Below, one piece after another: positions 26,316 to 36,781 of a DNA stretch of 64,000 bases. This DNA is from Ciceribacter sichuanensis (GTDB taxonomy: Bacteria; Pseudomonadota; Alphaproteobacteria; Rhizobiales; Rhizobiaceae): contig NZ_JAMXLX010000001.1 of assembly GCF_024055605.1 (NCBI RefSeq), positions 868,001 through 932,000 on the forward strand. Reading direction: 5' to 3'. Positions within the stretch are counted from its first letter, which is position 1. Each line of letters opens with the position of its first letter. The position numbers and the translations under genes are program-made. The notes below the pieces were generated by a model, which saw nothing but the letters and a program-made list of their open reading frames with translations, searched no databases and was not told where the DNA came from.

Positions 26316-27593
26316 ATGAGCAAGGTCAGCGGTAGCAACGGCGGTGACTCCAAGAATACCCTTTATTGTTCCTTCTGCGGCAAGAGCCAGCACGAGGTCC
26401 GCAAGCTGATTGCCGGCCCGACGGTGTTCATCTGCGATGAATGCGTCGAATTGTGCATGGACATCATCCGCGAGGAGAACAAGAGCTCCATGGTGAAGTC
26501 CCGTGACGGCGTTCCGACGCCGCAGGACATCATCAAGATTCTCGACGAATACGTGATCGGCCAGAAGCAGGCCAAGAAGATCCTCTCCGTCGCGGTGCAC
26601 AACCATTACAAGCGCCTCTCGCACGCCTCCAAGGGCGGAGAGGTCGAGCTTGCGAAGTCGAACATCCTGCTCGTCGGCCCGACCGGCTGCGGCAAGACCT
26701 ATCTTGCCCAGACGCTCGCGCGCATTATCGACGTGCCGTTCACCATGGCTGATGCCACGACGCTGACCGAAGCCGGCTATGTCGGTGAGGACGTCGAGAA
26801 CATCATCCTGAAGCTTCTGCAGGCGGCTGACTACAACGTCGAACGTGCCCAGCGCGGCATCGTCTACATCGACGAAGTGGACAAGATCTCCCGCAAGTCG
26901 GACAATCCGTCCATCACACGCGACGTGTCGGGCGAGGGCGTGCAGCAGGCGCTCTTGAAGATCATGGAAGGTACGGTTGCCTCTGTGCCGCCGCAGGGCG
27001 GCCGCAAGCATCCGCAGCAGGAATTCCTGCAGGTCGACACGACGAACATCCTGTTCATCTGCGGCGGTGCCTTCGCAGGTCTCGACAAGATCATCTCCGC
27101 GCGTGGAGAAAAGACATCGATCGGCTTCGGTGCGACCGTGTCGTCTCCGGACGACCGGCGTGTCGGCGAAGTGCTGCGCGAACTGGAGCCGGAAGATCTG
27201 GTCAAGTTTGGCCTGATCCCGGAATTCATCGGTCGTCTGCCGGTTTTGGCGACGCTGGAAGACCTTGACGAGGACGCCCTCATCCAGATCCTGTCCGAGC
27301 CGAAGAATGCGCTCGTCAAGCAGTACCAGCGCCTGTTCGAGATGGAAGACGTCGAGCTGACCTTCCACGAGGACGCCCTGCGCGAGATCGCCCGCAAGGC
27401 GATCGTCCGCAAGACCGGTGCCCGCGGCCTGCGCTCGATCATGGAAAAGATCCTGCTCGACACCATGTTCGAACTGCCGGAACTGGAAGGCGTTCGCGAA
27501 GTCGTCATTTCCGACGATGTCGTCAACGGCAATTCCCGGCCGCTCTACATCTATGCCGACCGTCAGGAAGAAAAGGCCAACGCCTCGGCTTGA
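26316..27593 (+). CDS. clpX: ATP-dependent Clp protease ATP-binding subunit ClpX
   Basis: Encodes 425 residues from the ATG at 26316 with GGAAGGA upstream. An N-terminal zinc finger ([10 protein letters not shown] ... CDECVELC) is followed by the AAA+ domain with Walker [13 protein letters not shown] near residue 120, Walker [12 protein letters not shown] and the C-terminal sensor-2 [13 protein letters not shown]. It unfolds substrates for ClpP and is usually the CtrA-degrading unfoldase in this class. It is separated from clpP by about 300 bp with its own leader, so it may have its own promoter. Confidence 0.99.
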   Translation: MSKVSGSNGGDSKNTLYCSFCGKSQHEVRKLIAGPTVFICDECVELCMDIIREENKSSMVKSRDGVPTPQDIIKILDEYVIGQKQAKKILSVAVHNHYKRLSHASKGGEVELAKSNILLVGPTGCGKTYLAQTLARIIDVPFTMADATTLTEAGYVGEDVENIILKLLQAADYNVERAQRGIVYIDEVDKISRKSDNPSITRDVSGEGVQQALLKIMEGTVASVPPQGGRKHPQQEFLQVDTTNILFICGGAFAGLDKIISARGEKTSIGFGATVSSPDDRRVGEVLRELEPEDLVKFGLIPEFIGRLPVLATLEDLDEDALIQILSEPKNALVKQYQRLFEMEDVELTFHEDALREIARKAIVRKTGARGLRSIMEKILLDTMFELPELEGVREVVISDDVVNGNSRPLYIYADRQEEKANASA

Positions 27594-27618
27594 CCGCGAC
27601 GGATTGAAATTGCCATTG

Positions 27619-27645
27619 AGGCCCGCCCTTGTGGCGGGCCTTTTT
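27619..27645 (+). terminator. Rho-independent terminator after clpX
   Basis: AGGCCCGCC and GGCGGGCCT form a 9-bp stem with a short loop, followed by TTTTT. It is 26 bp after the clpX stop. Confidence 0.93.
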
Positions 27646-28018
27646 CGTTTCCGAAGCTGTTTTCCAGTGTTGTTTTGATCCGTGGCCTCAGCCGCTACCG
27701 TAAATCGTTAATACGCCGGTTTTCGCCGGCCACGGCTTGGGTTAGAAAAGAACGAAGTGCTTCGCTCGCGGCAGCTGCCGCAGATCGGATCGCCGGGCTG
27801 GCCGCTCGTCTCGCGTCGGGCCAGACCAACGGGTTATTTGTAGGTTTGGGCCACTGACTGTAATATCATCGTCACATTGTCGGTGGCGGTGCACGGGCGG
27901 CAGGCTTGAATTCGCGTTCTGAGAACTCCATTTCTTGGAGGAGCAAGAAGTATGCCTGTCGCCTTCGGGGTATGGCATTTGGTCCCGGGCTTGCCTGGGA
28001 CATCGGAAAGGAAGTGAA
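27646..28018. other. Long lon leader/intergenic region
   Basis: These 373 bp between the clpX terminator and lon contain the RpoH-type promoter at 27905-27933 and a leader of about 80 nt. No supported gene is present; short open frames here lack ribosome-binding sites. Confidence 0.6.
27905..27933 (+). promoter_or_regulatory. RpoH (sigma-32)-type promoter of lon
   Basis: CTTGAA (27905-27910), a 17-bp spacer and CCATTT (27928-27933) match the sigma-32 consensus well. It lies 86 bp before the lon start codon, as expected for a heat-shock protease. Confidence 0.7.
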
Positions 28019-30436
28019 ATGTCGAAAACGTCTGCAGCAAACGAGAGCAATATCTATCCCGTATTGCCTCTGCGCGACATCGTGGTTTTCCCACACATGA
28101 TCGTGCCTTTGTTCGTCGGGCGCGAGAAGTCCATTCGCGCTCTCGAAGAGGTCATGGGCTCCGACAAGCAGATCATGCTGGCGACCCAGATCAACGCCGG
28201 CGATGACGATCCGGAACCCTCCGCCATTTACGAGGTCGGGACCGTCGCCAACGTTCTTCAGCTCCTGAAGCTGCCGGATGGCACCGTCAAGGTGCTGATC
28301 GAGGGCAGGGCGCGTGCCCGCATCGACACCTACACCGCGCGTGAAGAGTTCTACGAGGCAACGGCGCAGGTTCTCGCTGAGCCGGCCGAAGACGCCGTCG
28401 AGATCGAGGCTCTGTCCCGCTCGGTCGTCTCCGAGTTCGAGAACTACGTCAAGCTGAACAAGAAGATCTCGCCGGAAGTCGTTGGCGCCGCGAGCCAGAT
28501 CGAGGACTACTCGAAGCTGGCGGATACGGTCGCATCGCACCTGTCGATCAAGATCACCGAGAAGCAGGAGATGCTCGAGACCGTCAGCGTCAAGCAGCGT
28601 CTCGAAAAAGCCCTCGGCTTCATGGAAGGCGAAATCTCCGTCCTTCAGGTCGAAAAGCGCATCCGTTCGCGCGTCAAGCGCCAGATGGAGAAGACCCAGC
28701 GCGAGTATTACCTGAATGAACAGATGAAGGCGATCCAGAAGGAACTCGGCGACGGCGAGGATGGCCGTGACGAGATGGCCGAGCTGGAAGAGCGCATCTC
28801 CAAGACCAAGCTGTCCAAGGAAGCCAAGGAAAAGGCCGATGCGGAACTGAAGAAGCTGCGCCACATGAGCCCCATGTCGGCGGAAGCGACGGTTGTTCGC
28901 AACTACCTCGACTGGCTGCTGGGCCTGCCCTGGGGCAAGAAGTCCAAGGTCAAGGTTGATCTGAATGCCGCCGAGAAGATCCTCGATGAGGATCACTTCG
29001 GTCTGGACAAGGTCAAGGAGCGCATCGTCGAATATCTCGCCGTTCAGGCTCGTGCGACCAAGATCAAGGGCCCGATCCTTTGCCTCGTCGGCCCTCCGGG
29101 CGTCGGCAAGACCTCGCTCGCCAAGTCGATCGCCAAGGCGACCGGCCGCGAATATGTCCGCATGGCGCTCGGCGGCGTGCGTGACGAGGCCGAGATCCGT
29201 GGTCACCGCCGCACCTATATCGGTTCGATGCCCGGCAAGATCGTGCAATCGATGAAGAAGGCCAAGAAGTCCAACCCGCTCTTCCTGCTCGATGAAATCG
29301 ACAAGATGGGCATGGATTTCCGTGGCGATCCGTCGTCGGCTCTGCTCGAGGTGCTGGATCCGGAACAGAACTCCACCTTCATGGATCACTACCTGGAAGT
29401 GGAATACGACCTGTCCAACGTGATGTTCGTCACCACGGCCAACACGCTGAACATCCCGGGCCCGTTGATGGACCGCATGGAGATCATCCGCATCGCCGGT
29501 TACACGGAAGATGAAAAGCGGGAAATCGCCAAGCGGCACCTGCTGCCCAAGGCCATCAAGGAACATGCGCTGCGTCCGGAAGAATTTTCGGTCAGCGACG
29601 ATGCGCTGATGGCCGTGATCCAGCAGTACACCCGCGAAGCCGGTGTCCGTTCCTTCGAGCGCGAACTGATGAAGCTCGCCCGCAAGGCGGTCACCGAGAT
29701 CATCAAGGGCAAGGTCAAGTCCGTCGCCGTTACAGCCGAGAACATTCACGACTATCTTGGCGTGCCGCGCTTCCGGCATGGTGAAGCCGAAGGCGAGGAT
29801 CAGGTGGGTATCGTTACCGGTCTGGCCTGGACTGAAGTCGGCGGCGAACTGCTGACCATCGAAGGCGTAATGATGCCGGGCAAGGGCCGCATGACGGTTA
29901 CCGGCAACCTGAAGGACGTCATGAAGGAGTCGATTTCGGCTGCCGCATCCTATGTCCGCTCGCGGGCTGTGGATTTCGGTATCGAACCGCCGCGGTTCGA
30001 CAAGAGCGATATCCACGTGCACGTTCCGGAAGGCGCAACGCCGAAGGACGGTCCGTCCGCCGGTATCGCCATGGCGACTGCAATCGTCTCGATCATGACC
30101 GGCATTCCGGTTTCCAAGGATGTCGCCATGACGGGTGAAGTTACCCTTCGCGGTCGCGTCCTGCCGATCGGCGGTCTCAAGGAAAAGCTGCTTGCCGCTC
30201 TGCGCGGCGGCATCAAGAAGGTTCTGATCCCGGAAGAAAACGCCAAGGATCTGGCTGACATTCCGGACAACGTGAAGAACAACCTCGAGATCGTTCCGGT
30301 ATCGCGGATGGGCGAAGTCATCAAGCACGCCCTGGTTCGTGTACCTGAACCGATTGAATGGGACGGAACCGTTGAAACTCCGGCAATCGGCACCGTGGAA
30401 GGGGTCGATGAAACCGGCGCTTCCTTGGCACATTGA
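28019..30436 (+). CDS. lon: ATP-dependent protease Lon
   Basis: Encodes 805 residues from the ATG at 28019 (AAGGAAG upstream). The N-terminal substrate domain begins [20 protein letters not shown]. The AAA+ domain has Walker [14 protein letters not shown] near residue 358 and Walker [10 protein letters not shown]. The protease dyad is visible: Ser near 679 in [12 protein letters not shown] and Lys near 722 in [14 protein letters not shown]. It degrades misfolded and regulatory proteins in the cytoplasm. It follows clpPX and precedes hupB, a common alphaproteobacterial order. Confidence 0.99.
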   Translation: MSKTSAANESNIYPVLPLRDIVVFPHMIVPLFVGREKSIRALEEVMGSDKQIMLATQINAGDDDPEPSAIYEVGTVANVLQLLKLPDGTVKVLIEGRARARIDTYTAREEFYEATAQVLAEPAEDAVEIEALSRSVVSEFENYVKLNKKISPEVVGAASQIEDYSKLADTVASHLSIKITEKQEMLETVSVKQRLEKALGFMEGEISVLQVEKRIRSRVKRQMEKTQREYYLNEQMKAIQKELGDGEDGRDEMAELEERISKTKLSKEAKEKADAELKKLRHMSPMSAEATVVRNYLDWLLGLPWGKKSKVKVDLNAAEKILDEDHFGLDKVKERIVEYLAVQARATKIKGPILCLVGPPGVGKTSLAKSIAKATGREYVRMALGGVRDEAEIRGHRRTYIGSMPGKIVQSMKKAKKSNPLFLLDEIDKMGMDFRGDPSSALLEVLDPEQNSTFMDHYLEVEYDLSNVMFVTTANTLNIPGPLMDRMEIIRIAGYTEDEKREIAKRHLLPKAIKEHALRPEEFSVSDDALMAVIQQYTREAGVRSFERELMKLARKAVTEIIKGKVKSVAVTAENIHDYLGVPRFRHGEAEGEDQVGIVTGLAWTEVGGELLTIEGVMMPGKGRMTVTGNLKDVMKESISAAASYVRSRAVDFGIEPPRFDKSDIHVHVPEGATPKDGPSAGIAMATAIVSIMTGIPVSKDVAMTGEVTLRGRVLPIGGLKEKLLAALRGGIKKVLIPEENAKDLADIPDNVKNNLEIVPVSRMGEVIKHALVRVPEPIEWDGTVETPAIGTVEGVDETGASLAH

Positions 30437-30480
30437 GGCTCTTTTGCCTTAATCTTGCCAAATTGACACATCGAACGGAA

Positions 30481-30509
30481 AAAGGCTGGCATTTTTGCCA
30501 GCCTTTTTT
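30481..30509 (+). terminator. Rho-independent terminator after lon
   Basis: AAGGCTGGC and GCCAGCCTT form a perfect stem with an ATTTTT loop followed by TTTT. It separates lon from hupB. Confidence 0.93.
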
Positions 30510-30641
30510 GTGCAAACTCCCTGAAACGTCTTGTTTTCCGGGCGATTGCGGTGCTTTTCAGTTGCGTAGGGCAGATGCTTACGTATTGTCCGCCCGACTT
30601 ATCCATTGAGTCGTTTCATACCAGTCAGAAAGGGTGGAAAC

Positions 30642-30917
30642 ATGAACAAGAACGAACTCGTATCCGCGGTCGCCGAAAAGGCCGGCCTCACCAAGGCCGA
30701 TGCAGCTTCCGCCGTCGACGCCGTTTTCGAAACGGTTCAGGCAGAGCTGAAGACCGGCGGCGATGTTCGCCTCGCTGGCTTCGGTGCTTTCACCGTTGCT
30801 CGTCGCGAAGCCTCCAAGGGCCGCAACCCGTCGACCGGCGCTGAAGTCGATATCCCGGCTCGCAACGTTCCGAAGTTCACGGCCGGCAAGGGCCTGAAGG
30901 ACGCTGTAAACAGCTAA
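30642..30917 (+). CDS. hupB: DNA-binding protein HU
   Basis: Encodes 91 residues from the ATG at 30642 (AGGGTGG upstream). The whole HU fold is present: MNKNELVSAVAEKAGLTKAD, VRLAGFGAFTVARREASKGR and the DNA-intercalating arm NPSTGAEVDIPARNVPKF. It compacts and bends DNA in the nucleoid. Confidence 0.99.
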   Translation: MNKNELVSAVAEKAGLTKADAASAVDAVFETVQAELKTGGDVRLAGFGAFTVARREASKGRNPSTGAEVDIPARNVPKFTAGKGLKDAVNS

Positions 30918-30930
30918 TCAGCTGGCTACC

Positions 30931-30992
30931 TTCGCTCGGATGGAGCGAAGACTTGGCATCGCAATTTGAGCCCGGCCTCGTGCCGGGCTTTT
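30931..30992 (+). terminator. Terminator region after hupB
   Basis: Two hairpins follow hupB. The first is CTTCGCTC paired with GGAGCGAAG at about 30931-30952. The second, AGCCCGGC paired with GCCGGGCT at 30969-30988, is followed by TTTT and is the likely terminator. Confidence 0.85.
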
Positions 30993-31064
30993 CCGTTTCA
31001 GCGGCTTGCCTGCCGGTGCATGCTGGCGTATCGATCCAATCGCCGGTTTCCAGACGGAGGTCGG

Positions 31065-31218
31065 CATTCGTTCTCAGGGCGGGGTGAAAATCCCCACCGG
31101 CGGTAAGGGGTTCAGTTCCCAAGCCCGCGAGCGCCTTCCGAAGCCCAAGGCATCGGAAGGGTCAGCAGATCCGGTGTGACTCCGGGGCCGACGGTCATAG
31201 TCCGGATGAAAGAGAATG
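31065..31218 (+). ncRNA. FMN riboswitch (RFN element)
   Basis: All RFN landmarks are present in order: closing helix CATTC with GAATG at the ends, the conserved TTCTCAGGGCGGGGTGAAA, TCCCCACCGGCGGTAAGGG, the variable arm, GATCCGGTGTGACTCCGGGGCCGACGG (given here by its start, GATCCGGTGTGA), and the final GTCCGGATGAAAGAGAATG region. It binds flavin mononucleotide. The leader continues 176 nt to the transporter start, where a hairpin using GGGGA and TCCCC could be part of the off switch. Confidence 0.96.
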
Positions 31219-31394
31219 AGGTATCGGCTGCGTGCCCGGCTTCGGATGATTGGTCCGGGGCAAGGCTCGCGACCGCCTGTCGCCGTGTGCTAAGGCCTCG
31301 GCGCGGCAGGTGAGGGGAATGCCTTGTCGCTCCCCGCGCATTTATCCTCATGCGTCCTGATTTGTGTTGGTCTCTTTCTCAAAGGAAGAAAGAC

Positions 31395-32342
31395 ATGAAT
31401 CAGAGCTTCCATGCTCCTCATCGTTCCAGCGCCGTCGCCGGTGCCGCTTTCATGGTGCTTGCGGGCATCGCCTTCGCCATTCTCAACGTCGTCACCCAAT
31501 GGGTCGCGATGAGCCTCGGCTTTCCGGCGGTTTCCGCTGCCTTCTGGCAATATGCCTTTGCTCTCCTTTTTTCCCTACCTTTGCTTTTCCGGCTTGGGTT
31601 CGGATCGTTGAGGACGCGGTATCCTGGTCGTCATCTGGGGCGGGTTATCCTCGCAGCGCTTGGTGTGCAGGCCTGGGTCATCGGGCTTGCCACCGTACCG
31701 ATCTGGCAGGCCATCGCGCTGGTGATGACCTCTCCATTTTTCATCATCGTCGGCGCGCGTGTCTTCCTCGGAGAAACGGTTGGTCGCAATCGATGGCTGG
31801 CGACGCTCGCAGGCTTTTGCGGGGCGATGATTATCCTGCAGCCATGGTCGGATGTATTTTCTCCCGCCGCCTTCCTGCCGGTTCTATCGGCCCTGCTCTG
31901 GGGCGGGGCGTCACTGATGATGAAGAACCTGACCGCCCATGAGAGACCGGAGACAATTACGGTCTGGCTGCTCGTGCTGCTGACGCCGATCAATGCCGGA
32001 CTTGCCGCAGCCTCGGGCTTTGCCGTTCCTGGAGGAATTGTGCTGGCTCTTCTGCTCCTGGCCGGTCTTTTGACCGTGGTCGGGCAACATTTCCTGACGT
32101 TGGCCTACAGCACCGCCGATGTGGCCTATGTGCAGCCATTCGACGACCTGAAGCTGCCGCTCAACGTACTCGCGGGCTGGCTGGTCTTTGGTTATGCGCC
32201 CGCCGGATACCTCTGGCTCGGGGCAATCCTGATCCTTGGCGCCTCGCTTTTCCTGATGGTCAGCGAGATGCGCCGGGAGCGGGAGCCGTATCGGGAGGAG
32301 CGGGGCGAAGAGGATGGTTCGCTGCCTTTGCCCCAATCCTGA
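31395..32342 (+). CDS. ribN: RibN-type riboflavin transporter (EamA/DMT family)
   Basis: Encodes 315 residues from the ATG at 31395 with AAGGAAG upstream. Ten membrane helices in two EamA repeats are visible (AAFMVLAGIAFAILNVVTQW; later LLLLAGLLTVVGQHFLTLAY, TADVAYVQPFDDLKLPLNVL). RibN was originally described in rhizobia as an EamA-family riboflavin importer under an FMN riboswitch; here the full RFN element directly upstream supports the same role in the inner membrane. EamA proteins without this context are usually unassignable, so the riboswitch is the main evidence. Confidence 0.9.
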   Translation: MNQSFHAPHRSSAVAGAAFMVLAGIAFAILNVVTQWVAMSLGFPAVSAAFWQYAFALLFSLPLLFRLGFGSLRTRYPGRHLGRVILAALGVQAWVIGLATVPIWQAIALVMTSPFFIIVGARVFLGETVGRNRWLATLAGFCGAMIILQPWSDVFSPAAFLPVLSALLWGGASLMMKNLTAHERPETITVWLLVLLTPINAGLAAASGFAVPGGIVLALLLLAGLLTVVGQHFLTLAYSTADVAYVQPFDDLKLPLNVLAGWLVFGYAPAGYLWLGAILILGASLFLMVSEMRREREPYREERGEEDGSLPLPQS

Positions 32343-32355
32343 CAAAATTCGCCAA

Positions 32356-32384
32356 ATGTCATGTGCGTGTCATGCACGTGACGC
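32356..32384 (+). promoter_or_regulatory. PHO box (PhoB-binding repeats)
   Basis: ATGTCAT (32356-32362), GTGTCAT (32367-32373) and GTGACGC (32378-32384) repeat with an exact 11-bp period. This is the spacing of PhoB sites (CTGTCAT with 4-bp spacers). The first two copies match 6 of 7 bases. It lies 44 bp before the phytase-like gene, in the short gap after ribN. Confidence 0.7.
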
Positions 32385-32427
32385 AAAAGCCTCTTGTTCC
32401 TTACTCATGGAAACAGGAGGCCTCCCC

Positions 32428-34626
32428 ATGAAGTATTCCATTTCCCTCGCCGCCTTGACAGCCGCGCTGCTGGCTTCTGTTGCGGCGCCGGCCGCGGCAG
32501 ACCAGGTTTTCAACCGTATCTCATCCTTCCCCGTCGCCACCAACCTGCCGGCCGACAAGGACAAGCTCTCCACGACTTCGGCTGAAATCATCACGGCGAC
32601 CGAAGACGGCAACACGCTGATCTATTCCGACAGCCCGCTCGGCGCGATCGGATTTGCCGACATCACCGATGCAAAGGCCCCGAAGGCCGGTAGCGCGTTG
32701 ATGATGGGCGGCGAGCCGACCTCCGTCGCCGTCGTCGGTGCCAAGGCTCTGGTGGCCGTCAACACGTCGGAAAGCAAGCAGAAGCCGTCCGGCAAGCTCG
32801 CCATCGTCGATGTCGCCTCCAAGAAGATCGACGCTACCTGTGATCTCGGCGGTCAGCCTGATTCCGTCGCGATTTCGCCGGACAAGACCTTTGCTGCCAT
32901 CGCCATTGAAAACGAGCGTGACGAAGAGCTCAACGAAGGCAAGCTGCCGCAGATGCCGGCCGGCGATCTCGTCATCGTCTCGCTGAAGGACGGCGTTGCC
33001 GATTGCGCTTCGATCAAGCACGTGACCCTGACCGGTCTTGCCGAAATCGCCCCGGAAGATCCGGAACCGGAATTCGTCTCGGTCAACAATCTCGGCGAAA
33101 TCGGCCTGACGCTTCAGGAAAACAACCATATCGTCATCATCGACGGCAAGACTGGCGAAGTGAAGAACCACTTCTCGGCAGGCAAGGTCGATCTCGCCGG
33201 CATCGACACCAAGAGCGATGGCGCGCTGAAGTTCACCGGCAAGAAGGAAGGCGTCTTGCGCGAGCCCGACGCCTTGAAGTGGCTGGACGATAACCGTCTC
33301 GTGATCGCCAACGAAGGCGACTATGAAGGCGGTTCGCGCAGCTTCACCATCTTCGACAAGACCGGCAAGGAACTCTACGAGTCCGGCCCGTCTCTGGAAC
33401 TCGCCATCGCCCAGATCGGTCACTTCCCGGACAAGCGCGCCAAGTCCAAGGGCGTCGAGCTCGAAGGCCTGGAAGCCGCGACCTTCAACGGCCAGAAGTA
33501 CTTCTTCGTCCTTTCCGAGCGCGCCTCCATCGCCGCGGTCTACAAGGACACGGGTGCTGAGCCGGAACTCGTGCAGCTCCTGCCGTCGGGCGTTTCGCCG
33601 GAAGGCGCCGTCGCCATTCCCGGCCGTAACCTGCTCGCCACCGCCAACGAAGCCGATCTCGGCGAAGACGGTGGTCCTCGCTCGCATGTCATGATTTATG
33701 AACTTGCCGAAGGCACGCCCGCTTATCCGATGATCCGTTCCGACATCGTTGACGGCGCTCCGATTGGTTGGGGTGCTCTCTCCGGTCTCGTCGGCGATGC
33801 TGAAAAGGCTGGCACGCTCTATGCGGTCAATGACAGCTTCTATTCCTCGCAGCCGACGATCTTCACGATCGACGCGACGCAGAAGCCGGCTGTCATCACG
33901 ACGGCTCTGCCGGTCACGCGTGGCGGTGCCGCAGCCCAGAAGCTCGACATCGAAGGCATCACGCTGGATGGCAAGGGCGGCTTCTGGCTCGCTTCCGAAG
34001 GCGATCCGGCCAAGCTTGTCGGCCACGGCATCTACAATGTCGATGCCAAGGGCGAGATCAAGTCCGAGATCGGCTTCCCGGTCGAACTGCTCGCAGGCCA
34101 GACCCGCTTCGGCCTCGAAGGCATCACCTCGATCGGCAAGGGCGACGACCTGACGCTCTGGATGGCCGTTCAGCGCGAATGGAAGGACGACGAGAAGGGC
34201 ACCGTCAAGCTCGTTTCCTACAACCCGAAGGCCAAGGAATGGGGCGCTGTCAGCTATCCGCTCGAAAAGGCTGAAGACGGCTGGGTCGGTCTTTCTGAAA
34301 TCACCGCCCATGGCGACTACGTCTACATCGTCGAGCGTGACAATCAGGTGGGCGACAACGCCAAGCTCAAGAAGCTCTACCGCGTTGCCATTGCCGACCT
34401 GAAGCCTGCAAAGCTCGGCGACAAGCTGCCGCTGGTGAAGAAGGAAGAAGCCCATGACTTCATTCCGGACCTGAAGAACGCCACGAACGGCTACGTCGTG
34501 GACAAGCTGGAAGGCTTTGCCTTCGACGCCGCCGGCAAGGCCTTTGCCGTCACCGATAACGATGGCGTGGACGACAGCTCGGGCGAGACCCTGTTCTTCC
34601 CGGTCGACCTGAAGGGCACCAACTGA
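32428..34626 (+). CDS. Exported esterase-like phytase family protein
   Basis: Encodes 732 residues from the ATG at 32428, with AGGAGG upstream. A signal peptide (MKYSISLAALTAALLASVAA, cut after an Ala-rich stretch) targets it to the periplasm or outside. The N-terminal half looks like a beta-propeller (repeating GGEPTSVAVVGAKALVAV, GGQPDSVAISPDKTFAAIAI). The C-terminal half has the phytase-like esterase domain: KLDIEGITLDGKGGFWLASE, FGLEGITSIGKGDDLTLWMA, LEGFAFDAAGKAFAVTDNDG. It probably releases phosphate from organic esters. A PHO box upstream predicts induction by phosphate starvation. Codon use is very regular, suggesting high expression. Confidence 0.88.
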   Translation: MKYSISLAALTAALLASVAAPAAADQVFNRISSFPVATNLPADKDKLSTTSAEIITATEDGNTLIYSDSPLGAIGFADITDAKAPKAGSALMMGGEPTSVAVVGAKALVAVNTSESKQKPSGKLAIVDVASKKIDATCDLGGQPDSVAISPDKTFAAIAIENERDEELNEGKLPQMPAGDLVIVSLKDGVADCASIKHVTLTGLAEIAPEDPEPEFVSVNNLGEIGLTLQENNHIVIIDGKTGEVKNHFSAGKVDLAGIDTKSDGALKFTGKKEGVLREPDALKWLDDNRLVIANEGDYEGGSRSFTIFDKTGKELYESGPSLELAIAQIGHFPDKRAKSKGVELEGLEAATFNGQKYFFVLSERASIAAVYKDTGAEPELVQLLPSGVSPEGAVAIPGRNLLATANEADLGEDGGPRSHVMIYELAEGTPAYPMIRSDIVDGAPIGWGALSGLVGDAEKAGTLYAVNDSFYSSQPTIFTIDATQKPAVITTALPVTRGGAAAQKLDIEGITLDGKGGFWLASEGDPAKLVGHGIYNVDAKGEIKSEIGFPVELLAGQTRFGLEGITSIGKGDDLTLWMAVQREWKDDEKGTVKLVSYNPKAKEWGAVSYPLEKAEDGWVGLSEITAHGDYVYIVERDNQVGDNAKLKKLYRVAIADLKPAKLGDKLPLVKKEEAHDFIPDLKNATNGYVVDKLEGFAFDAAGKAFAVTDNDGVDDSSGETLFFPVDLKGTN

Positions 34627-34653
34627 CCCATCGGCGTCCCGATATGAAGAATC

Positions 34654-34687
34654 AGGAAGGCCGGGTGAGCGATCACCCGGCCTTCCT
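34654..34687. terminator. Bidirectional terminator between phytase-like and hydrolase genes
   Basis: AGGAAGGCCGGGTG and CACCCGGCCTTCCT form a perfect 14-bp stem with a 6-base loop. It sits between convergent genes and could serve both; T-runs are short. Confidence 0.8.
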
Positions 34688-34707
34688 CAATTTCATGGTA
34701 CTGAATT

Positions 34708-35478
34708 TCATACGCTCGAATTCGATGCGCCCGTCCGTTTCAGGAATTCGGCAACAGGCCCGATCAGCAAACCCGGAGCCGAGACATGCGGCGCATGGCC
34801 GGTATCCAGCGTTGCCACTTCGGCGCCGGGCACCAGTTCCTGCATCCGACGCTGCAGGTAGATAAACACCGACTGGTCGTCGGTCGCCTCGACATAGAGA
34901 CGCGGTATCAGGCCGAATCGCTCTGCCGTGAGCGACTGGGCCGACGCCCGCCCGCCTTCCGGCTGCGGAGTGAGCTTTGCCGCTGCGGCGAGCGCCGTCT
35001 CACGCGGCAGGTCATTGAGGAAGTGCCGTGCTGCGGCTTCCGCTGGCACGCTGCTGACAAGCCCATCTTCCGACCATACGAGATGAGGCGAGATACCGCC
35101 TGCCTCGGGATGTGAGGGCAGGGCTTCCTTCACGATGTCGCCGAAGCCCATGCCCGAAGGTAGCATCATGCCGGCCACATACACGATCCCCGTGATGGCT
35201 TCGGGCATTGCCTCGCCAAGGGCGGAAGCGGCGTTGCCTCCACCGGAATGGGCGATCACCGCCACAGGCGCACCGGCAGCCTCGATGAGCGAGCGCAGAT
35301 GGGAAATGTAGAGACCGAGATTGACCGCTTCCGGCAGCGTATCGTCCGCGCCGTTGCCCGGCAAGTCGACCGGGATCGGCTGGAAACCTGATGCTTCGAG
35401 CAGGGGAGCAAACGCCTCCCAGACCCAGGAACCCTGCCACGCGCCGTGGATCAGAAGAACGGGGAGCTTGCGGCTCAT
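34708..35478 (-). CDS. Alpha/beta hydrolase
   Basis: Encodes 256 residues from the ATG at 35478, which overlaps the upstream stop in an ATGA junction. The fold is clear: [20 protein letters not shown] (oxyanion HG), the nucleophile elbow [16 protein letters not shown] (Ser in HSGGG) and the terminal catalytic His in [13 protein letters not shown]. Similar to esterase or hydroxynitrile-lyase-like hydrolases; substrate unknown. Translationally coupled to the 2OG-Fe(II) oxygenase. Confidence 0.88.
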   Translation of the reverse strand: MSRKLPVLLIHGAWQGSWVWEAFAPLLEASGFQPIPVDLPGNGADDTLPEAVNLGLYISHLRSLIEAAGAPVAVIAHSGGGNAASALGEAMPEAITGIVYVAGMMLPSGMGFGDIVKEALPSHPEAGGISPHLVWSEDGLVSSVPAEAAARHFLNDLPRETALAAAAKLTPQPEGGRASAQSLTAERFGLIPRLYVEATDDQSVFIYLQRRMQELVPGAEVATLDTGHAPHVSAPGLLIGPVAEFLKRTGASNSSV

Positions 35479-36485
35479 GCCTTGCCCGCCGATGCCGGTG
35501 CTGCTGCATAGGTACGCTGGTACATGGCTTTCAGGTGATCCTCTACTGTTGTGACGGGGTATTTCGGCTCCTCGCCGGAGGCGAGGCAGTTTGGCAGGCA
35601 TTCGACCACGTGATCGGGATTGCCGACGAAGAAGAAGGGAATCGAATAGCGCTCGCGGCCGCTCTCGTTGACCACCCGGTGAAGCGTCGAGCGATAGCGG
35701 TCATTGGTCCAGCGTGCGATCATGTCGCCGAGATTGACGACGAAAGTGCCGGGAATGGGATCGGCATGGATCCAGCTGTCGCTCGCAGAATCATACACCT
35801 GCAGTCCGCCGGCATCATCCTGCAGAAGCAGCGTCAGGCCGCCGAAATCCGTATGCGCGCCGGCACCCTTTTCATTGGGCGCGGCATCCTTCGGCTGCGG
35901 AGGGTAGTGCAGCAGGCGGAGCGTTCCGAGCGGCTCGCGCACGAATGCATCGAAGTGATTCTCCGGCAGGCCCAGCGAAAGAGCCATGCCACGCATCAGC
36001 CGCTCTCCGAGGTCGGTCATCGCCGCGAAATAGGCCATCATCACCGGCCTGAAACCCGGTTGGTCGGCGGGCCACTGGTTCGGTCCGCGATTGAACCTTC
36101 CGGCCACGACGCGTGGATCGTCCATCGGCAGGTCCGGCCCGATGTAATAGCCTTCCTTGAGGTCTGCCGGAGCGCCCGCCTCGAGCGTCTGGCCGCGCAT
36201 GTGCTCGTAGCCGCGGTTACAGAAGGAATGCACCTTGTCGACGGTCAGCTTTTCCTCGATGGGCCGCTCGAAGAATGCCCTGGATTCGGCAAAGGCCGCA
36301 TCGATCAGCCCCTGGGGAATGCCATGGCCGGCGCAATAGAAGAAACCCTTGTCGAGGCAGGCCTGTCGCAACGCTTCGCCGACCGCCGCGCGTTTTTCCG
36401 CAGAGGATGAGGAGAGACCGGAGATGTCGATGACCGGAAGCGTTGCGGTTTCTACGGAGCGCGCGCCGAGCAAGGATGCGTTCAT
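35475..36485 (-). CDS. 2-oxoglutarate/Fe(II)-dependent oxygenase (isopenicillin N synthase family)
   Basis: Encodes 336 residues from the ATG at 36485 (GGAGAG upstream). The DIOX_N region starts [17 protein letters not shown], then [16 protein letters not shown]. The iron ligands are in [14 protein letters not shown] (HxD) and [10 protein letters not shown] (distal His), and the 2OG-binding arginine is in RYSIPFF. Members hydroxylate or desaturate small metabolites; the substrate here is unknown. It overlaps the hydrolase by 4 bp, so the products may act in one pathway. Confidence 0.92.
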   Translation of the reverse strand: MNASLLGARSVETATLPVIDISGLSSSSAEKRAAVGEALRQACLDKGFFYCAGHGIPQGLIDAAFAESRAFFERPIEEKLTVDKVHSFCNRGYEHMRGQTLEAGAPADLKEGYYIGPDLPMDDPRVVAGRFNRGPNQWPADQPGFRPVMMAYFAAMTDLGERLMRGMALSLGLPENHFDAFVREPLGTLRLLHYPPQPKDAAPNEKGAGAHTDFGGLTLLLQDDAGGLQVYDSASDSWIHADPIPGTFVVNLGDMIARWTNDRYRSTLHRVVNESGRERYSIPFFFVGNPDHVVECLPNCLASGEEPKYPVTTVEDHLKAMYQRTYAAAPASAGKA

Positions 36486-36781
36486 GGATCTCTCTCCTGT
36501 TCGAGTTCGCGCCGACTTTCCTGGAGGGCGTGGGCGCTGGTTTGAACGGGAGGCTATTGCAACGCACCAATGCATTGCAACGGTGGAGGTGGCTATAAAA
36601 TAGATGGATCCAAAAAATGCCTATGAATTGCGCAATGCGCAACGAGCGGCTGCGGTGAGTGCAACAGAACTGGCATTCAACACGGATCGCCCCTACATGC
36701 ACAGACCCGGCGAGAAACCGTCGCTTTGTTAACGCGCACCCGGTAGTCTTCGTCCAACTTTTCCACTATGAGACCTCCGAC

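Noticed and set aside
27872..30433. 853-codon open frame antisense to lon
   Set aside because: Mirror of the strongly biased lon codons; lon itself has all Lon motifs and a ribosome-binding site.
32521..34455. 644-codon open frame antisense to the phytase-like gene
   Set aside because: Shadow of a gene with very regular codon use; no ribosome-binding site or family match.
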